Assembly (NCBI GenBank): GCA_002780715.1
Contig: PEUO01000208.1
Coordinates: 1 to 50,446 of the forward strand
Reading direction: 5' to 3'
DNA from: Deltaproteobacteria bacterium CG03_land_8_20_14_0_80_45_14
GTDB taxonomy: Bacteria > Desulfobacterota > BSN033 > UBA1163
DNA: 50,446 nt
Within the stretch, counting starts at the first letter, position 1, and each line of letters begins with the position of its first letter. Below are positions 34,224-42,948 of this stretch, in pieces. A program made the translations under genes and the position numbers. The notes under the pieces are model-generated. The model saw nothing but the letters and a program-made list of their open reading frames with translations. It had not been told where the DNA came from and ran no database searches.

Positions 34224-35408
34224 ATGAAGTTATCCGCCCTTTCTCCCAAACAACTCATTGAGATTGATGCCTGCACTCGCTGCGGCGAATGTTTGAAGGT
34301 TTGTCCTGTCTATACTCAGAAAGGTGAGGAGGAGATTGACCCTCGAGGAAAAATTCAAACCTTCAAGTCCTTTATCCGCAGCCAGTACGGACTATGGGCA
34401 AAGATTTTCGGCCCGAAGAAGCTGGATGAAGAGAAACTCAAAAAATTCTCAGAAATGGTCTATCGCTGCACCCTCTGTGGGGAGTGCAGCGTAAGCTGTC
34501 CTGTCTCCATTGATGCCAAACATCTCTGGACTGCATTGCGCGAGACTTTGGTAGAGATGGGTCATTTTCCAGAAGCAGCCAAGCGAATGAAAGCGAACGT
34601 CCTTAAGGCCCATAATGTCTCCGGAGATGAAAACGAAGAAAGAACAGAGTGGCTGGAGTTTTTGGATGAGCTTCCTAATCATCAATATCAGAAAGAAAAA
34701 GCCGAGGTTGCCTTTTTTGTAGGGTGTGTGGCTTCTTTTTTCCCCCTCGTTCAGAAGATTCCCTTAGCCTTCGTTGAAATCCTGAACAAAGCAGAAGTGG
34801 ACTTTACACTCCTGGGTGGAGAGGAGTGGTGCTGTGGTTTTCCACTCATCGGCGCTGGGATGAAAAAAGAAGCCGAGGTTTTAATCCAGCACAACTTGGA
34901 AATTGTGAAAGAAAAAGGCGTGAAAAGAGTGGTCTTCGCTTGTCCTTCTTGCTACCATACATGGATGGAGGAGTATAAGACGGATGTCGAGATCTTTCAC
35001 TCCACACAATTTATCAAAAAACTGATTGATGAGAGAAAGATCACCTTCAAGGAGAAAACAATAAAGGTGACCTACCATGACCCCTGCGATTTAGGGAGGG
35101 CAAGCGGAGTTTATGAAGCCCCAAGGGAAATCCTCTATGCCATCCCCGGCGTTGAATTGATAGAGATGGAAAACAACAGGGAGCAGTGTAAATGTTGCGG
35201 GGGGGGCGGAAACTTAGAGATGGTGGATCCGGATCTCTCGGCAGCTCTTGCTCAAGAGAAGATCAACCAGATCCAGGGGACAGGAGCCGATACGGTCATT
35301 ACGGCCTGTCAGCAGTGCGTCCGCACCATCTTAACCACAGCCCGAAGAAAAGAGATTCCCATCAATGCGATGGACATTACGGAGTTTGTGCTCAAGAACA
35401 TGGCATAG
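34224..35408 (+). CDS. CCG-domain iron-sulfur oxidoreductase, paralogue of GlcF
   Basis: A 394-residue CCG protein with ferredoxin motifs CTRCGECLKVC and CTLCGECSVSC and two complete CCG domains (FVGCVASFF, WCCGFPLIG, ACPSC; then HDPCDLGR, CCGGGGNLEM, ACQQC). It is very similar to the GlcF-like protein encoded at 20483-21634, sharing the VGCVAxFFPLVQKIPxAF and GGEEWCCGFPLI segments. The ATG at 34224 has no good ribosome site, and the frame upstream runs through a CCTGCCTGCAGTAGGCAGG repeat, so the start is the least certain part. It sits between the lipoyl-carrier gene and the cytochrome b gene. Confidence 0.85.
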   Translation: MKLSALSPKQLIEIDACTRCGECLKVCPVYTQKGEEEIDPRGKIQTFKSFIRSQYGLWAKIFGPKKLDEEKLKKFSEMVYRCTLCGECSVSCPVSIDAKHLWTALRETLVEMGHFPEAAKRMKANVLKAHNVSGDENEERTEWLEFLDELPNHQYQKEKAEVAFFVGCVASFFPLVQKIPLAFVEILNKAEVDFTLLGGEEWCCGFPLIGAGMKKEAEVLIQHNLEIVKEKGVKRVVFACPSCYHTWMEEYKTDVEIFHSTQFIKKLIDERKITFKEKTIKVTYHDPCDLGRASGVYEAPREILYAIPGVELIEMENNREQCKCCGGGGNLEMVDPDLSAALAQEKINQIQGTGADTVITACQQCVRTILTTARRKEIPINAMDITEFVLKNMA

Positions 35409-35490
35409 CGCATGGAGCATAGAGCATAGCGTTTTAAATCTGAATCCATTTTACGCTTTGTGCTAAGCGCTCTGCGCTTTGCGTTTTTTT
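35403..35490. repeat. GCATAGCG/CGCTTTGCG inverted repeat
   Basis: Iterated GCGCATGGAGCATAGAGC words on the left are mirrored by CGCTTTGTGCTAAGCGCTCT on the right, followed by a T-run at 35485-35491. It may act as a terminator or attenuator between the CCG and cytochrome genes. Confidence 0.5.
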
Positions 35491-35497
35491 TAAACAA

Positions 35498-36346
35498 ATG
35501 GACAAACACCTCATCTTCTATGTTATGTTTTTCCCCACGTTGATCTTCTTCTTTTGGGGGATGGGCCTCCATGTCAGTATATGGCTGGAGGGAACCCTCG
35601 AAGGAGCAGAGAAGGCCGCCAAATGGGAAAAATTCAAGATTTACATCAGGAGAGGTTGGGGAGGATTCTGGGCAAGACCAGGTTGGTATATTAAAATCCT
35701 CATCATTGAAGTGATTTTCCATCGAAAACTTTTTGGCAAGTCTTTCTATCGCTGGCTCGCTCATACTCTATTGGTATTTGGTTTTGTGGCCACCTTTGTT
35801 GTGGACATGATAAAGGGTTTTACCACAGGTTATCTTGTAGAATTCAGCCATAGCATTCCATTCTTCTCTTTTGCCCGCGTGTTTGAGACGGGTGCGATCC
35901 GTCCTTTTCTCGATTTCTTCCTCGAATTCTTCAGCTTCCTTATATTGGCGGGTTGTATTATGGCTATTGTTCGCCGCTTTGTGATTCGCCCTGATCAACT
36001 CCGAACAGAAGAAGAGGACATCACCACCCTACTCTTCATCCTCTTCCTTGAGCTTTCTGGCTTTTTTATCGAAGGGTATCGTATTGCTCATCATGAAGTC
36101 GTTGAGACACATGTCTACCTGGCTAACTTCACACCCGCCAGCGCCAACAACTGGATTTCATTTGGAGGTTACTTTCTCTCTCAACTCCTACAAGATATAA
36201 AAATCAATGTAGACTTCCTCTGGTATTTCCATGTCGTTCCCAGCCTCATCTTTTTTATCTATATCCCTCATAGCAAATTGCTCCACATTTTCTCCTCTTC
36301 AATGACCGTTATTTCCGACCGCCAAAAGGAACTGTTAAAAAGGTAG
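35498..36346 (+). CDS. membrane cytochrome b-type subunit (NarI/HdrE-like)
   Basis: A 282-residue integral membrane protein with five to six hydrophobic helices, of the NarI/HdrE/DsrM-type cytochrome b group. Candidate haem ligands are the His in helix 1 (GMGLHVSIW), in FYRWLAHTLLVFGF, and the paired His in the last helix region (WYFHVVPSLIFFIYIPHSKLLH). It would connect the upstream CCG iron-sulfur proteins to the quinone pool. The ATG at 35498 lacks a clear ribosome site, probably because a repeat occupies the spacer. Position in the cluster, directly after a GlcF-like protein, supports the electron-transfer assignment. Confidence 0.82.
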   Translation: MDKHLIFYVMFFPTLIFFFWGMGLHVSIWLEGTLEGAEKAAKWEKFKIYIRRGWGGFWARPGWYIKILIIEVIFHRKLFGKSFYRWLAHTLLVFGFVATFVVDMIKGFTTGYLVEFSHSIPFFSFARVFETGAIRPFLDFFLEFFSFLILAGCIMAIVRRFVIRPDQLRTEEEDITTLLFILFLELSGFFIEGYRIAHHEVVETHVYLANFTPASANNWISFGGYFLSQLLQDIKINVDFLWYFHVVPSLIFFIYIPHSKLLHIFSSSMTVISDRQKELLKR

Positions 36347-36444
36347 TTTGAAAAATTCTTTTTGGCATGTTACTAAAAAATACGCGACCGTGTCCCTGCC
36401 TACCGAAGGCAGGCGTGTCACGTCACCGTAATAGGAAGAAGGAG

Positions 36445-37512
36445 ATGTATCTATTCGATCTTGGGAAACTCCCTGGTCAGCAATCCATGCTCATCTTCCA
36501 TGCCCTTGCCCAATTGGGAATTGAGGCTCTTGTCATTGTCTCACCTAAAATTCCTCTTGTAAGCATTGGATATTTCCAGGACGCCGCAGAGGAAGTAGAT
36601 CTTCAATATTGCAGGGAATCCGGAATTCCTTTCATGAGACGAGAGGTGGGTGGAGGAGCTACTTATTTAGATGAGAATCAGATTTTCTATCAACTTATTT
36701 GGAAAAAATACAATCCAAAATTTCCCAAAGCGATTGATGAGATTTACCCGTGGTTCTCACAAGCGCCGGTGGACACTTACAGAACGTTCGGGATCGAGGC
36801 AGAATTTCGAACCGTGAATGACATTATCACAAGTACAGGAAGAAAGATTGCCGGGGAGGGTGGAGGAAACATCGGAGACTGTATGGTTTTCGTGGGCGGA
36901 ATCCTCCTCGATTTTGACTATCAAGCGATGAGTAGAATTCTGAAAGTGCCTGATGAGAAATTCAGGGATAAAGTTTATAAAACAATGGGAGAAAACCTGA
37001 CTACGATGAAGAGAGAATTAGGGATGATTCCATCGCGGGAAGAAGTCATCTCCGTTCTCAAAGAGAAATTTAAAAAAATAGTGGGGAAGTTGAAGCCAGC
37101 TTCATTGAACCCAGAAATTCTTGAGAACATGAGGCAAATAGAAGCTTGGATGACCTCAGAAGAATTTCTCTTAAAAAAGACTCCCAGAATTCCAGGAGGA
37201 GTTAAGATCAAGGAAGGCGTAGAGGTTCTCTATGGTCTCCATAAGGCCAGGGGAGGTCTGATTCGAACTACTGAGGAAATTTCAGAAGGAAAAATTGAAG
37301 GCATAAACATTTCTGGAGATTTTACATTTTATCCAAAAGAACGCCTCGATGGATTAGAGGGATCTTTAGAAAAGGTCTCTTTGAAAGAAGAGAAAATCAT
37401 CGAAAGGGTAGAAACTTACTATGAAAAAGAAGGGGTTGAATCACCCGGGGTGGAATCGAAAGACTTTGCAACGACGATTTTAAATCCTGTTAAGGATGCC
37501 GAAGTGGATTGA
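36445..37512 (+). CDS. lipoate-protein ligase A family protein
   Basis: A lipoyl/lipoate-protein ligase of about 355 residues. The N-terminal catalytic domain shows the RREVGGGATYLD motif (RRxSGGGxVxHD in LplA) and the active-site Lys region GRKIAGEGGGNIGD. The C-terminal part (KARGGLIRTTEEISEGKIEGI, GDFTFYP) is the accessory domain needed for lipoate activation, so a single polypeptide may carry both functions. AGGAAG lies six bases before the ATG at 36445. Its position after the lipoyl-carrier, CCG and cytochrome genes suggests it is dedicated to the GcvH-like protein of this cluster. Some LplA relatives are octanoyltransferases, so donor specificity is open. Confidence 0.82.
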   Translation: MYLFDLGKLPGQQSMLIFHALAQLGIEALVIVSPKIPLVSIGYFQDAAEEVDLQYCRESGIPFMRREVGGGATYLDENQIFYQLIWKKYNPKFPKAIDEIYPWFSQAPVDTYRTFGIEAEFRTVNDIITSTGRKIAGEGGGNIGDCMVFVGGILLDFDYQAMSRILKVPDEKFRDKVYKTMGENLTTMKRELGMIPSREEVISVLKEKFKKIVGKLKPASLNPEILENMRQIEAWMTSEEFLLKKTPRIPGGVKIKEGVEVLYGLHKARGGLIRTTEEISEGKIEGINISGDFTFYPKERLDGLEGSLEKVSLKEEKIIERVETYYEKEGVESPGVESKDFATTILNPVKDAEVD

Positions 37513-37761
37513 ATTAATAGTATTCTTATTAGACGTTAGAACCCGAATCTTTACCTCTTTGGTTTATCTCGTTTCTTTATTCTATTTTGTTTCTTTGGTT
37601 AACCAAACAAACCCGAGAAACGAAAATAACCAAATCAACCAGACTTCGCACTTCCAAAAATCCCCAAAAAGGTGTATATTCCAACCGTAAATTGACAATA
37701 GAGACATACTCCAAGCTCACCGGAGGGATGCCAATACGAACCGAAGGAATACGAATTCTGA
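37513..37761. other. 249-base boundary region left of the cassette array
   Basis: No gene is visible and no integrase remnant is recognisable. At 37561-37640 a large imperfect palindrome centred on TTTGGTTAACCAAA resembles the element at 15551-15630. A GTTAGAAC word at about 37534 could be a decayed recombination site, but this is weak. Confidence 0.5.
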
Positions 37762-37819
37762 TTCGAACAAGTCACTCCAGCGGATGGCTTAGAGCCACCG
37801 CTCAACTCCGCCGTTATGC
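37762..37819 (+). repeat. attC-like site 1
   Basis: R''-like TTCGAAC, arms AGCGGATGGCT and AGCCACCGCT pairing completely except for one unpaired A, and R' GTTATGC (37813-37819). This is the upstream boundary of the first cassette. Confidence 0.82.
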
Positions 37820-37879
37820 GGGATGAAATTGATTTTTCCTCGGTTTTTTGATATTCTTTCAAATATAGGAGGCGCTGCC

Positions 37880-38068
37880 ATGTCAAGTCTAATGGAGAAA
37901 GAACAAGCCCACAAACTGGTTGACCGGATGCCTGAAAACGCCACTTGGGATGACCTCATATATGAAATCTACGTGCGTGAAGTTATCGAACGGGGTTTAG
38001 CGGACAGCAGGGCCAACAGAACAAAAGACGTGAAAGAGGTTCGGGCGAAGTACGGCTTGCCGGAATGA
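37880..38068 (+). CDS. antitoxin of a ParE/RelE-type toxin-antitoxin pair
   Basis: A 62-residue acidic protein (MSSLMEKEQAHKLVDRMP...), with the WDDLIYEIYVREVIERGLADS segment typical of small antitoxins that precede RelE/ParE-type toxins. AGGAGG is placed seven bases before the ATG at 37880, and its stop overlaps the toxin's start (ATGA). It lies in cassette 1 between attC-like sites 1 and 2. No DNA-binding fold is obvious, though autoregulation would be expected. Confidence 0.75.
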   Translation: MSSLMEKEQAHKLVDRMPENATWDDLIYEIYVREVIERGLADSRANRTKDVKEVRAKYGLPE

Positions 38069-38364
38069 AAGTTTACTGGACAGATACAGCAGAGGGACAT
38101 CTTGACGCCATCTACGCTTACATTGCCCAAGACTCTCCCCAGTATGCCAAGCGAATGGTGGATCGGCTTACCCGGCGATCGCAGCAGATCGCTGATTTTC
38201 CTCTCTCCGGACGCAAAGTGCCGGAATACAAAATGGACCAGATTCGAGAGGTGATCGAGGGGCTATACCGGATCATCTATCACATCAAATCGGACCAAAT
38301 CGATGTTTTGGCCGTCATTCATGGCTCCCAGGATATTCTTCGCCAAGATAAAAAAGAAGACTGA
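38065..38364 (+). CDS. ParE/RelE superfamily toxin
   Basis: A 99-residue toxin of the RelE/ParE fold. Recognisable are the N-terminal VYWTDTAEGHLDAIYAYIA, the middle IADFPLSGRKVPE, and the C-terminal strand region YRIIYHIKSDQIDVLAVIHGSQD. The RxxxP-type end and lack of catalytic His/Arg/Lys set of RelE suggest a ParE-like gyrase toxin, but this cannot be decided by eye. It overlaps its antitoxin by four bases. Toxin-antitoxin modules are common in large cassette arrays, where they may stabilise the array. Confidence 0.88.
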   Translation: MKVYWTDTAEGHLDAIYAYIAQDSPQYAKRMVDRLTRRSQQIADFPLSGRKVPEYKMDQIREVIEGLYRIIYHIKSDQIDVLAVIHGSQDILRQDKKED

Positions 38365-38422
38365 CCTTGAGGACAATAGGACAGCCACCATTTAGTTTTT
38401 TTGAAAGTAAAATTAAAATAAA

Positions 38423-38480
38423 CCCTAACGAATCACTCCAGCGGATGGCTGATAGCCACCGCTGATTTTTATCGTATACC
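38423..38480 (+). repeat. attC-like site 2
   Basis: R'' CCCTAAC, arms AGCGGATGGCT and AGCCACCGCT with one unpaired A, R'-like GTATACC. The arms are the same as in site 1. Confidence 0.8.
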
Positions 38481-38622
38481 TCTTAAAATAGGGAACGGGA
38501 GGCTGTCCCTGGGCTATTTTGAAACACAAAAAGATTTTTTGAGACATGCATAGGCTTATTTTTTAGGAAACCATGGCAACAATATAGAAAAAAGTTTGGG
38601 AGTTCAAAGGAGAAGATTGGCA

Positions 38623-39567
38623 GTGGAAGGGAATGAAGCAACCCTCGACACCGTAAATGTCTATTTGAAGCAATTGCAAGAAACGGTAGAGCGCATTAGA
38701 GAACAGTTTTTGGAGCCAGTCCTGAGGCAACGAGAGGCATTTCAGCAATGGATGCAGCCAATAATCGAAGCTCAGAACGCATTACAAGAAACACTTGAAC
38801 CGATTTTGGCGGAGCAAAAACGGTGGAAGAACGTGGTTGAATCAATACAAATTTCAAAATATACACTCCCTGATATCTCTCAGATAGTGCAGCCTTCTTT
38901 AGAGTTTCAGAAATCTATTCAGGGTCTTATAACCCCAGCTTTCGAACAACTGCAAGAGAGCTTTCGGAGACTACCTCCTCGTACACAGGAAGCTGTTCTA
39001 TTACTTGGTGAGCACGGTTGGTACCTCGATCTAGAGATGCCAATCCCTGGTCTATGGGAGCTCAAAAAAGCTTTATCTGAAGGAAACGTAGAAGAAGCCG
39101 AGGAAGCACTAGCTGAATATTTCACTGGCAGATTAGACGAGATTGAAGCCTCGATCATTGAAAGATTTCCAAACAGACAAAAGATGATAAGAGCTGCGTT
39201 TAATGCACACCGGAGACAGGAGTATGAGCTTTCAATACCCGTTTTCCTGGCTCAAACGGACGGAATCTGTAAAGAAGTAATAAAGCAATACTTGTTCATT
39301 AAACAAAATAGAAAACCAAGAACTGCAATTTACGTAGAACAAATAGCATCGAACACCTTTAGGGCAGCACTATTGCAGCCGCTCGCTCACCCTCTTCCCA
39401 TCGCTGCTTCAGAGCGAGAGAGAGCAAAAGGCTTTAATGAATTAAATAGGCATATGGTGCTTCACGGTGAATCTTTGGATTATGGAACTCAGATAAATAG
39501 CTTAAAGGCGATATCGCTAATCAATTATGTGGCGCGTGTACTTACATTGGACGATAAGAATCCCTAA
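38623..39567 (+). CDS. HEPN-type (RX4H) cassette protein with coiled-coil N-terminus
   Basis: I infer a two-part protein. The first 130 residues are helical and rich in Gln and Glu, a likely coiled coil. The C-terminal half ends with FNELNRHMVLHGESLDYGTQ, where R-H-M-V-L-H matches the RX4H active-site motif of HEPN ribonucleases, a fold used by many toxins and abortive-infection effectors. Start choice is uncertain: GTG at 38623 (nine bases after AAAGGAG) is preferred over TTG codons at 38617 and 38596. The stop codon is part of the R'' box of the next attC-like site. No antitoxin partner is evident in the cassette. Confidence 0.6.
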   Translation: MEGNEATLDTVNVYLKQLQETVERIREQFLEPVLRQREAFQQWMQPIIEAQNALQETLEPILAEQKRWKNVVESIQISKYTLPDISQIVQPSLEFQKSIQGLITPAFEQLQESFRRLPPRTQEAVLLLGEHGWYLDLEMPIPGLWELKKALSEGNVEEAEEALAEYFTGRLDEIEASIIERFPNRQKMIRAAFNAHRRQEYELSIPVFLAQTDGICKEVIKQYLFIKQNRKPRTAIYVEQIASNTFRAALLQPLAHPLPIAASERERAKGFNELNRHMVLHGESLDYGTQINSLKAISLINYVARVLTLDDKNP

Positions 39568-39648
39568 CATGCCATGCAATTAACCACCTTTCCGCCGGTG
39601 CACTTCGCTACGCGGCTCCAAGGCGGCAATTGATAGCCAGGGTTATAT
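39562..39648 (+). repeat. attC-like site 3 (long form)
   Basis: R'' CCCTAAC overlaps the preceding stop codon; arms CCGCC/GGCGG and CAATT/AATTG; R'-like GTTATAT at 39642-39648. The loop is longer than in the other sites (87 bases overall), which is within the natural range of attC sites. Confidence 0.65.
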
Positions 39649-39694
39649 CCCAATGCATATTTCGATTGATTGTAGGCCGTTTATTGGATAGACA

Positions 39695-42600
39695 ATGATA
39701 GACACATATATCAAAAAGATCGCATCGATAACAAAGCGAGGAGATGCTCGTGAGGAATCCTACTATCCTGCCCTTGCGGCACTTCTCGAAGAGTTCTCCG
39801 AAACGGAGAGAAAAAAGAAGGCCCACGTCACCGTGCTGCCAAAGAAGACCGAAGCAGGCAATCCAGACTTTCGAGTCTGGGACGGCAAGCATTCTCAAGT
39901 CGGCTACGTTGAAGCGAAGCAGCCCAGAGCTAATCTCGATGAAATTGAGACTTCCGACCAATTGAAGCGTTACATTTCCACATTTCCTAATCTCATCCTG
40001 ACAAACTTCTATGAGTTCCGGCTCTACCGTAACGGCCAGCGTGTTGACAATGTCCTGCTTGCGCGCCCGTATATTCCGACAAAACTAAAAACCATTCCTC
40101 CTGCTGAGCATACCGTTGAGTTCCTGGCCTTACTGGAGAGGTTCTTTCAATTCTCCCTACCGACGAAGTTTACCGCTGAGAGTCTTGCAAAAGAACTCGC
40201 CACACGCACGCGCTTCCTCAGAGATCAAGTGATCAAAGAGGAACTCCGCGAGGCATCCGACGCAGGCGCGAAAAAGATTCTTGGATTCTATGAGGCGTTC
40301 CAGAAACATCTCATTTTCAACCTTAAGCCGGATGACTTTGCCGACCTGTATGCCCAAACCATAACCTATGGTCTCTTTGCCGCGAGAACCCGAGCCAATG
40401 GAGTATTCAATCGAATCCTGGCTTACGATCTGATTCCCAAGACTATCGGTATCTTGCGCGAAATCTTCCACTTCGTTTCATTCGACCCACCAGAGCAGCT
40501 CCAGGCGACCGTTGATGACATTGCGGAAGTCCTCGCCGTCGCGGATGTCAGGAACATTCTTCAGCAGTATTTCAAAGAGGGCAAAGGAAGCGATCCGATT
40601 TTTCATTTCTATGAGACCTTTCTTGCCGAGTACAACCCTCAAGAGCGTGAGCGACGAGGCGTTTATTATACGCCTGAACCCGTTGTCTCATACATTGTCC
40701 GTTCTCTTAACACCATCCTCAAGGAGAAATTCGCACGGCAGGACGGGTTTGCCACGCAATCCGTTACCGTACTCGATCCTGCTGGCGGAACGCTCACCTT
40801 CCTCGCCGAAGCGGCAAGGCTTGCCGTGAAGGAATTTGTCAGCAAGTACGGTGAAGGCTCAAAGGGAAAATTCATTGAGGATCACATTCTCAAGCACTTC
40901 TTCGCCTTCGAGTTGATGATGGCTCCATACGCAGCAGGCCACTTGAAGATGGGTTACCTCTTAGAAGAGTTGGGCCACAAGCTCTCAGGCGATGAACGGT
41001 TCCAGTTCTATCTGACGAATACGCTTGAAATGGAGGAGCTTGCCCAAACATCTCTTCCGGGAATGGCTTCCCTTTCGGAAGAATCCCACCTTGCCGGCAA
41101 AGTAAAGAGAGAGAGGCCCATTCTTGTTATTCTCGGCAATCCGCCGTACTCCGGACACTCAGCAAACAAAGGCGATTGGATTAGGGATCAAATCGAGACC
41201 TATAAGAGGATTGATGGGAAACCCCTTGGCGAGAAAAATCCCAAGTGGCTTCAGGATGACTACGTCAAGTTCATCCGATTCGCCCAGTGGAAGATTGACC
41301 AGATCGGCGAAGGTGTTCTCGGGTTTATCACGAATCACAGCTATCTCGATAACCCTACCTTCCGAGGGATGCGGCAATCGCTCATGAACTCATTTGACGA
41401 AATATACATCCTCGATCTTCACGGCAATTCACTCAAAAAAGAAAAAGCTCCTGATGGCTCTAAAGACGAAAACGTGTTTGACATACAGCAAGGCGTCGCT
41501 ATTGCCCTTTTTGTGAAAAAGAAGCAGAGTACCGCCCCCAAAATCTTGAAGCATAGTGAGATTTGGGGTGTGCGAGAACGTAAATACGAATGGCTGATAA
41601 AGCATGAGTTGAAAAAAACAGATTGGAGCGAGCTTAAACCCGTTTCACCCTTCTACCTGTTCGTTCCAAGAGATGAAAGATTGAACGTGCGGTTCCAATC
41701 GTATCCGAGCATTCCAGCGATTTTCCCTGTGAACAGCGTAGGAATTGTGACGGCCAGAGATCATTTTGTTATCGACTTTCAGAAAGCTCCGCTTCAACGT
41801 CGCATTGAGCAGTTTGCCAACTCTTCTTTTGACGATAGTTTCATCGCTCAAGCATTTAATCTGAAAGACTCTGGTGCCTGGGAGTTAAAGGCCGCACGAA
41901 AGAAGGTTATTGATGACAAAGAAAGAGGCAAACACTACACCCAAATTCTTTATCGTCCGTTTGATATCCGGCACTTGTTCTATCATGATGCTGTCATTGA
42001 ACGTGGACGTCGAGAAGTCATGCTGCATATGTTGCAACCTAATCTCGCCATTATCTCGCCTCGTCGCGTTGAAACCGCTATTCCCTGGTCACACGTTTTC
42101 TTGTCGAACCAACTGGTCGAGCACGTTGCTGTCTCTTTGAAAACGATTGACTACTGTTTTCCGCTGTATCTATATGTAGAATCTGGCTCGGGCGGTTCTG
42201 GTCGTGCGGGCCGATTCTCTCATTATCAAGCTGCGTTCATATTTGAACCGGCAGCAGCGTACTCGGTCCGCCGCCCAAACCTCAGTTCTAAGCTGCTAAT
42301 TTCGCTGGCGAATTCTTACAAACGACAACCAACGCCCGAAAAAATCTTCCATTACATCTATGGTCTTCTCTTTTCGAATGCTTACCGGAAAAAATATGCG
42401 GAGTTCTTGAAGACCGATTTTCCCCGCGTCCCCTTCACAAAAGATTACAAGCTTTTTAACAAACTTGCCGAAAAGGGCGAGGAGCTTGTTGATCTCCACC
42501 TGCTCAAATCCAAGAAGCTTTTCAAACCTATCGCAAAGTGTGAAGGCTCTGGCAACCTCCGTGTGGACAAAGTAAGTTACGATCAAAACAAGGCTCATGT

Positions 42601-42841
42601 TCACATTAACCCTGAGAAATGGTTTACCGATATTCCTCTTGAGGTCTGGGAATATCACACCGGCGGCTATCAGGTCTCGGAGAAATGGCTCAAGGACCGG
42701 AAGGGCAGGGAGCTTTCATCCGAAGAAGTAGCTCACTACACAAGGGTGGTAACAGCCATCGCAGAGACAATCAGAATACAAGAAAGTTTAGATGAATTGT
42801 TCAAAGAAGTCGAAACAAACCTGCTCGAAGTGAGGCTGTGA
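39695..42841 (+). CDS. fused nuclease-DNA methyltransferase (type ISP/IIG-like) restriction enzyme
   Basis: A 1048-residue restriction-modification protein. The N-terminal nuclease shows a PD-(D/E)XK-type set: GNPDFRVWDG (Asp58) and VGYVEAKQP (Glu73, Lys75). From about residue 355 the gamma-class N6-adenine methyltransferase begins, with motif I DPAGGTLTFLAEA and motif IV NPPYSGHS (about 482). The remainder would be target recognition. Type ISP enzymes carry a helicase between nuclease and methylase and are about 1,500-1,600 residues, but I see no helicase here, so a type IIG-like enzyme may fit better. It occupies one cassette of about 3.3 kb, very large for an integron cassette. Confidence 0.8.
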   Translation: MIDTYIKKIASITKRGDAREESYYPALAALLEEFSETERKKKAHVTVLPKKTEAGNPDFRVWDGKHSQVGYVEAKQPRANLDEIETSDQLKRYISTFPNLILTNFYEFRLYRNGQRVDNVLLARPYIPTKLKTIPPAEHTVEFLALLERFFQFSLPTKFTAESLAKELATRTRFLRDQVIKEELREASDAGAKKILGFYEAFQKHLIFNLKPDDFADLYAQTITYGLFAARTRANGVFNRILAYDLIPKTIGILREIFHFVSFDPPEQLQATVDDIAEVLAVADVRNILQQYFKEGKGSDPIFHFYETFLAEYNPQERERRGVYYTPEPVVSYIVRSLNTILKEKFARQDGFATQSVTVLDPAGGTLTFLAEAARLAVKEFVSKYGEGSKGKFIEDHILKHFFAFELMMAPYAAGHLKMGYLLEELGHKLSGDERFQFYLTNTLEMEELAQTSLPGMASLSEESHLAGKVKRERPILVILGNPPYSGHSANKGDWIRDQIETYKRIDGKPLGEKNPKWLQDDYVKFIRFAQWKIDQIGEGVLGFITNHSYLDNPTFRGMRQSLMNSFDEIYILDLHGNSLKKEKAPDGSKDENVFDIQQGVAIALFVKKKQSTAPKILKHSEIWGVRERKYEWLIKHELKKTDWSELKPVSPFYLFVPRDERLNVRFQSYPSIPAIFPVNSVGIVTARDHFVIDFQKAPLQRRIEQFANSSFDDSFIAQAFNLKDSGAWELKAARKKVIDDKERGKHYTQILYRPFDIRHLFYHDAVIERGRREVMLHMLQPNLAIISPRRVETAIPWSHVFLSNQLVEHVAVSLKTIDYCFPLYLYVESGSGGSGRAGRFSHYQAAFIFEPAAAYSVRRPNLSSKLLISLANSYKRQPTPEKIFHYIYGLLFSNAYRKKYAEFLKTDFPRVPFTKDYKLFNKLAEKGEELVDLHLLKSKKLFKPIAKCEGSGNLRVDKVSYDQNKAHVHINPEKWFTDIPLEVWEYHTGGYQVSEKWLKDRKGRELSSEEVAHYTRVVTAIAETIRIQESLDELFKEVETNLLEVRL

Positions 42842-42881
42842 GCAGAACCAAACAAGCAACAAAAATTGGCAATACCATGTA

Positions 42882-42931
42882 TCTTAATTCAGCGAACGGC
42901 TAAAAGCCTCCGCTGATTTCAGTCGTTGAGT
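42882..42931 (+). repeat. attC-like site 4
   Basis: Arms CAGCGAACGGCT and AGCCTCCGCTGA, R' GTTGAGT (a full match to GTTRRRY) at 42925-42931, degenerate R'' TCTTAAT. Confidence 0.75.
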
Positions 42932-42948
42932 CTATAGGAAAAGGCCAA

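Noticed and set aside
37513-37761. attI site or integrase remnant left of the array
   Set aside because: No tyrosine recombinase-like reading frame or recognisable att core is visible; only repeats are present.
37587-37826. 79-codon open frame ending SGWLRATAQLRRYAG
   Set aside because: It reads through attC-like site 1 and has no ribosome site; such peptides are typical shadows of attC sites.
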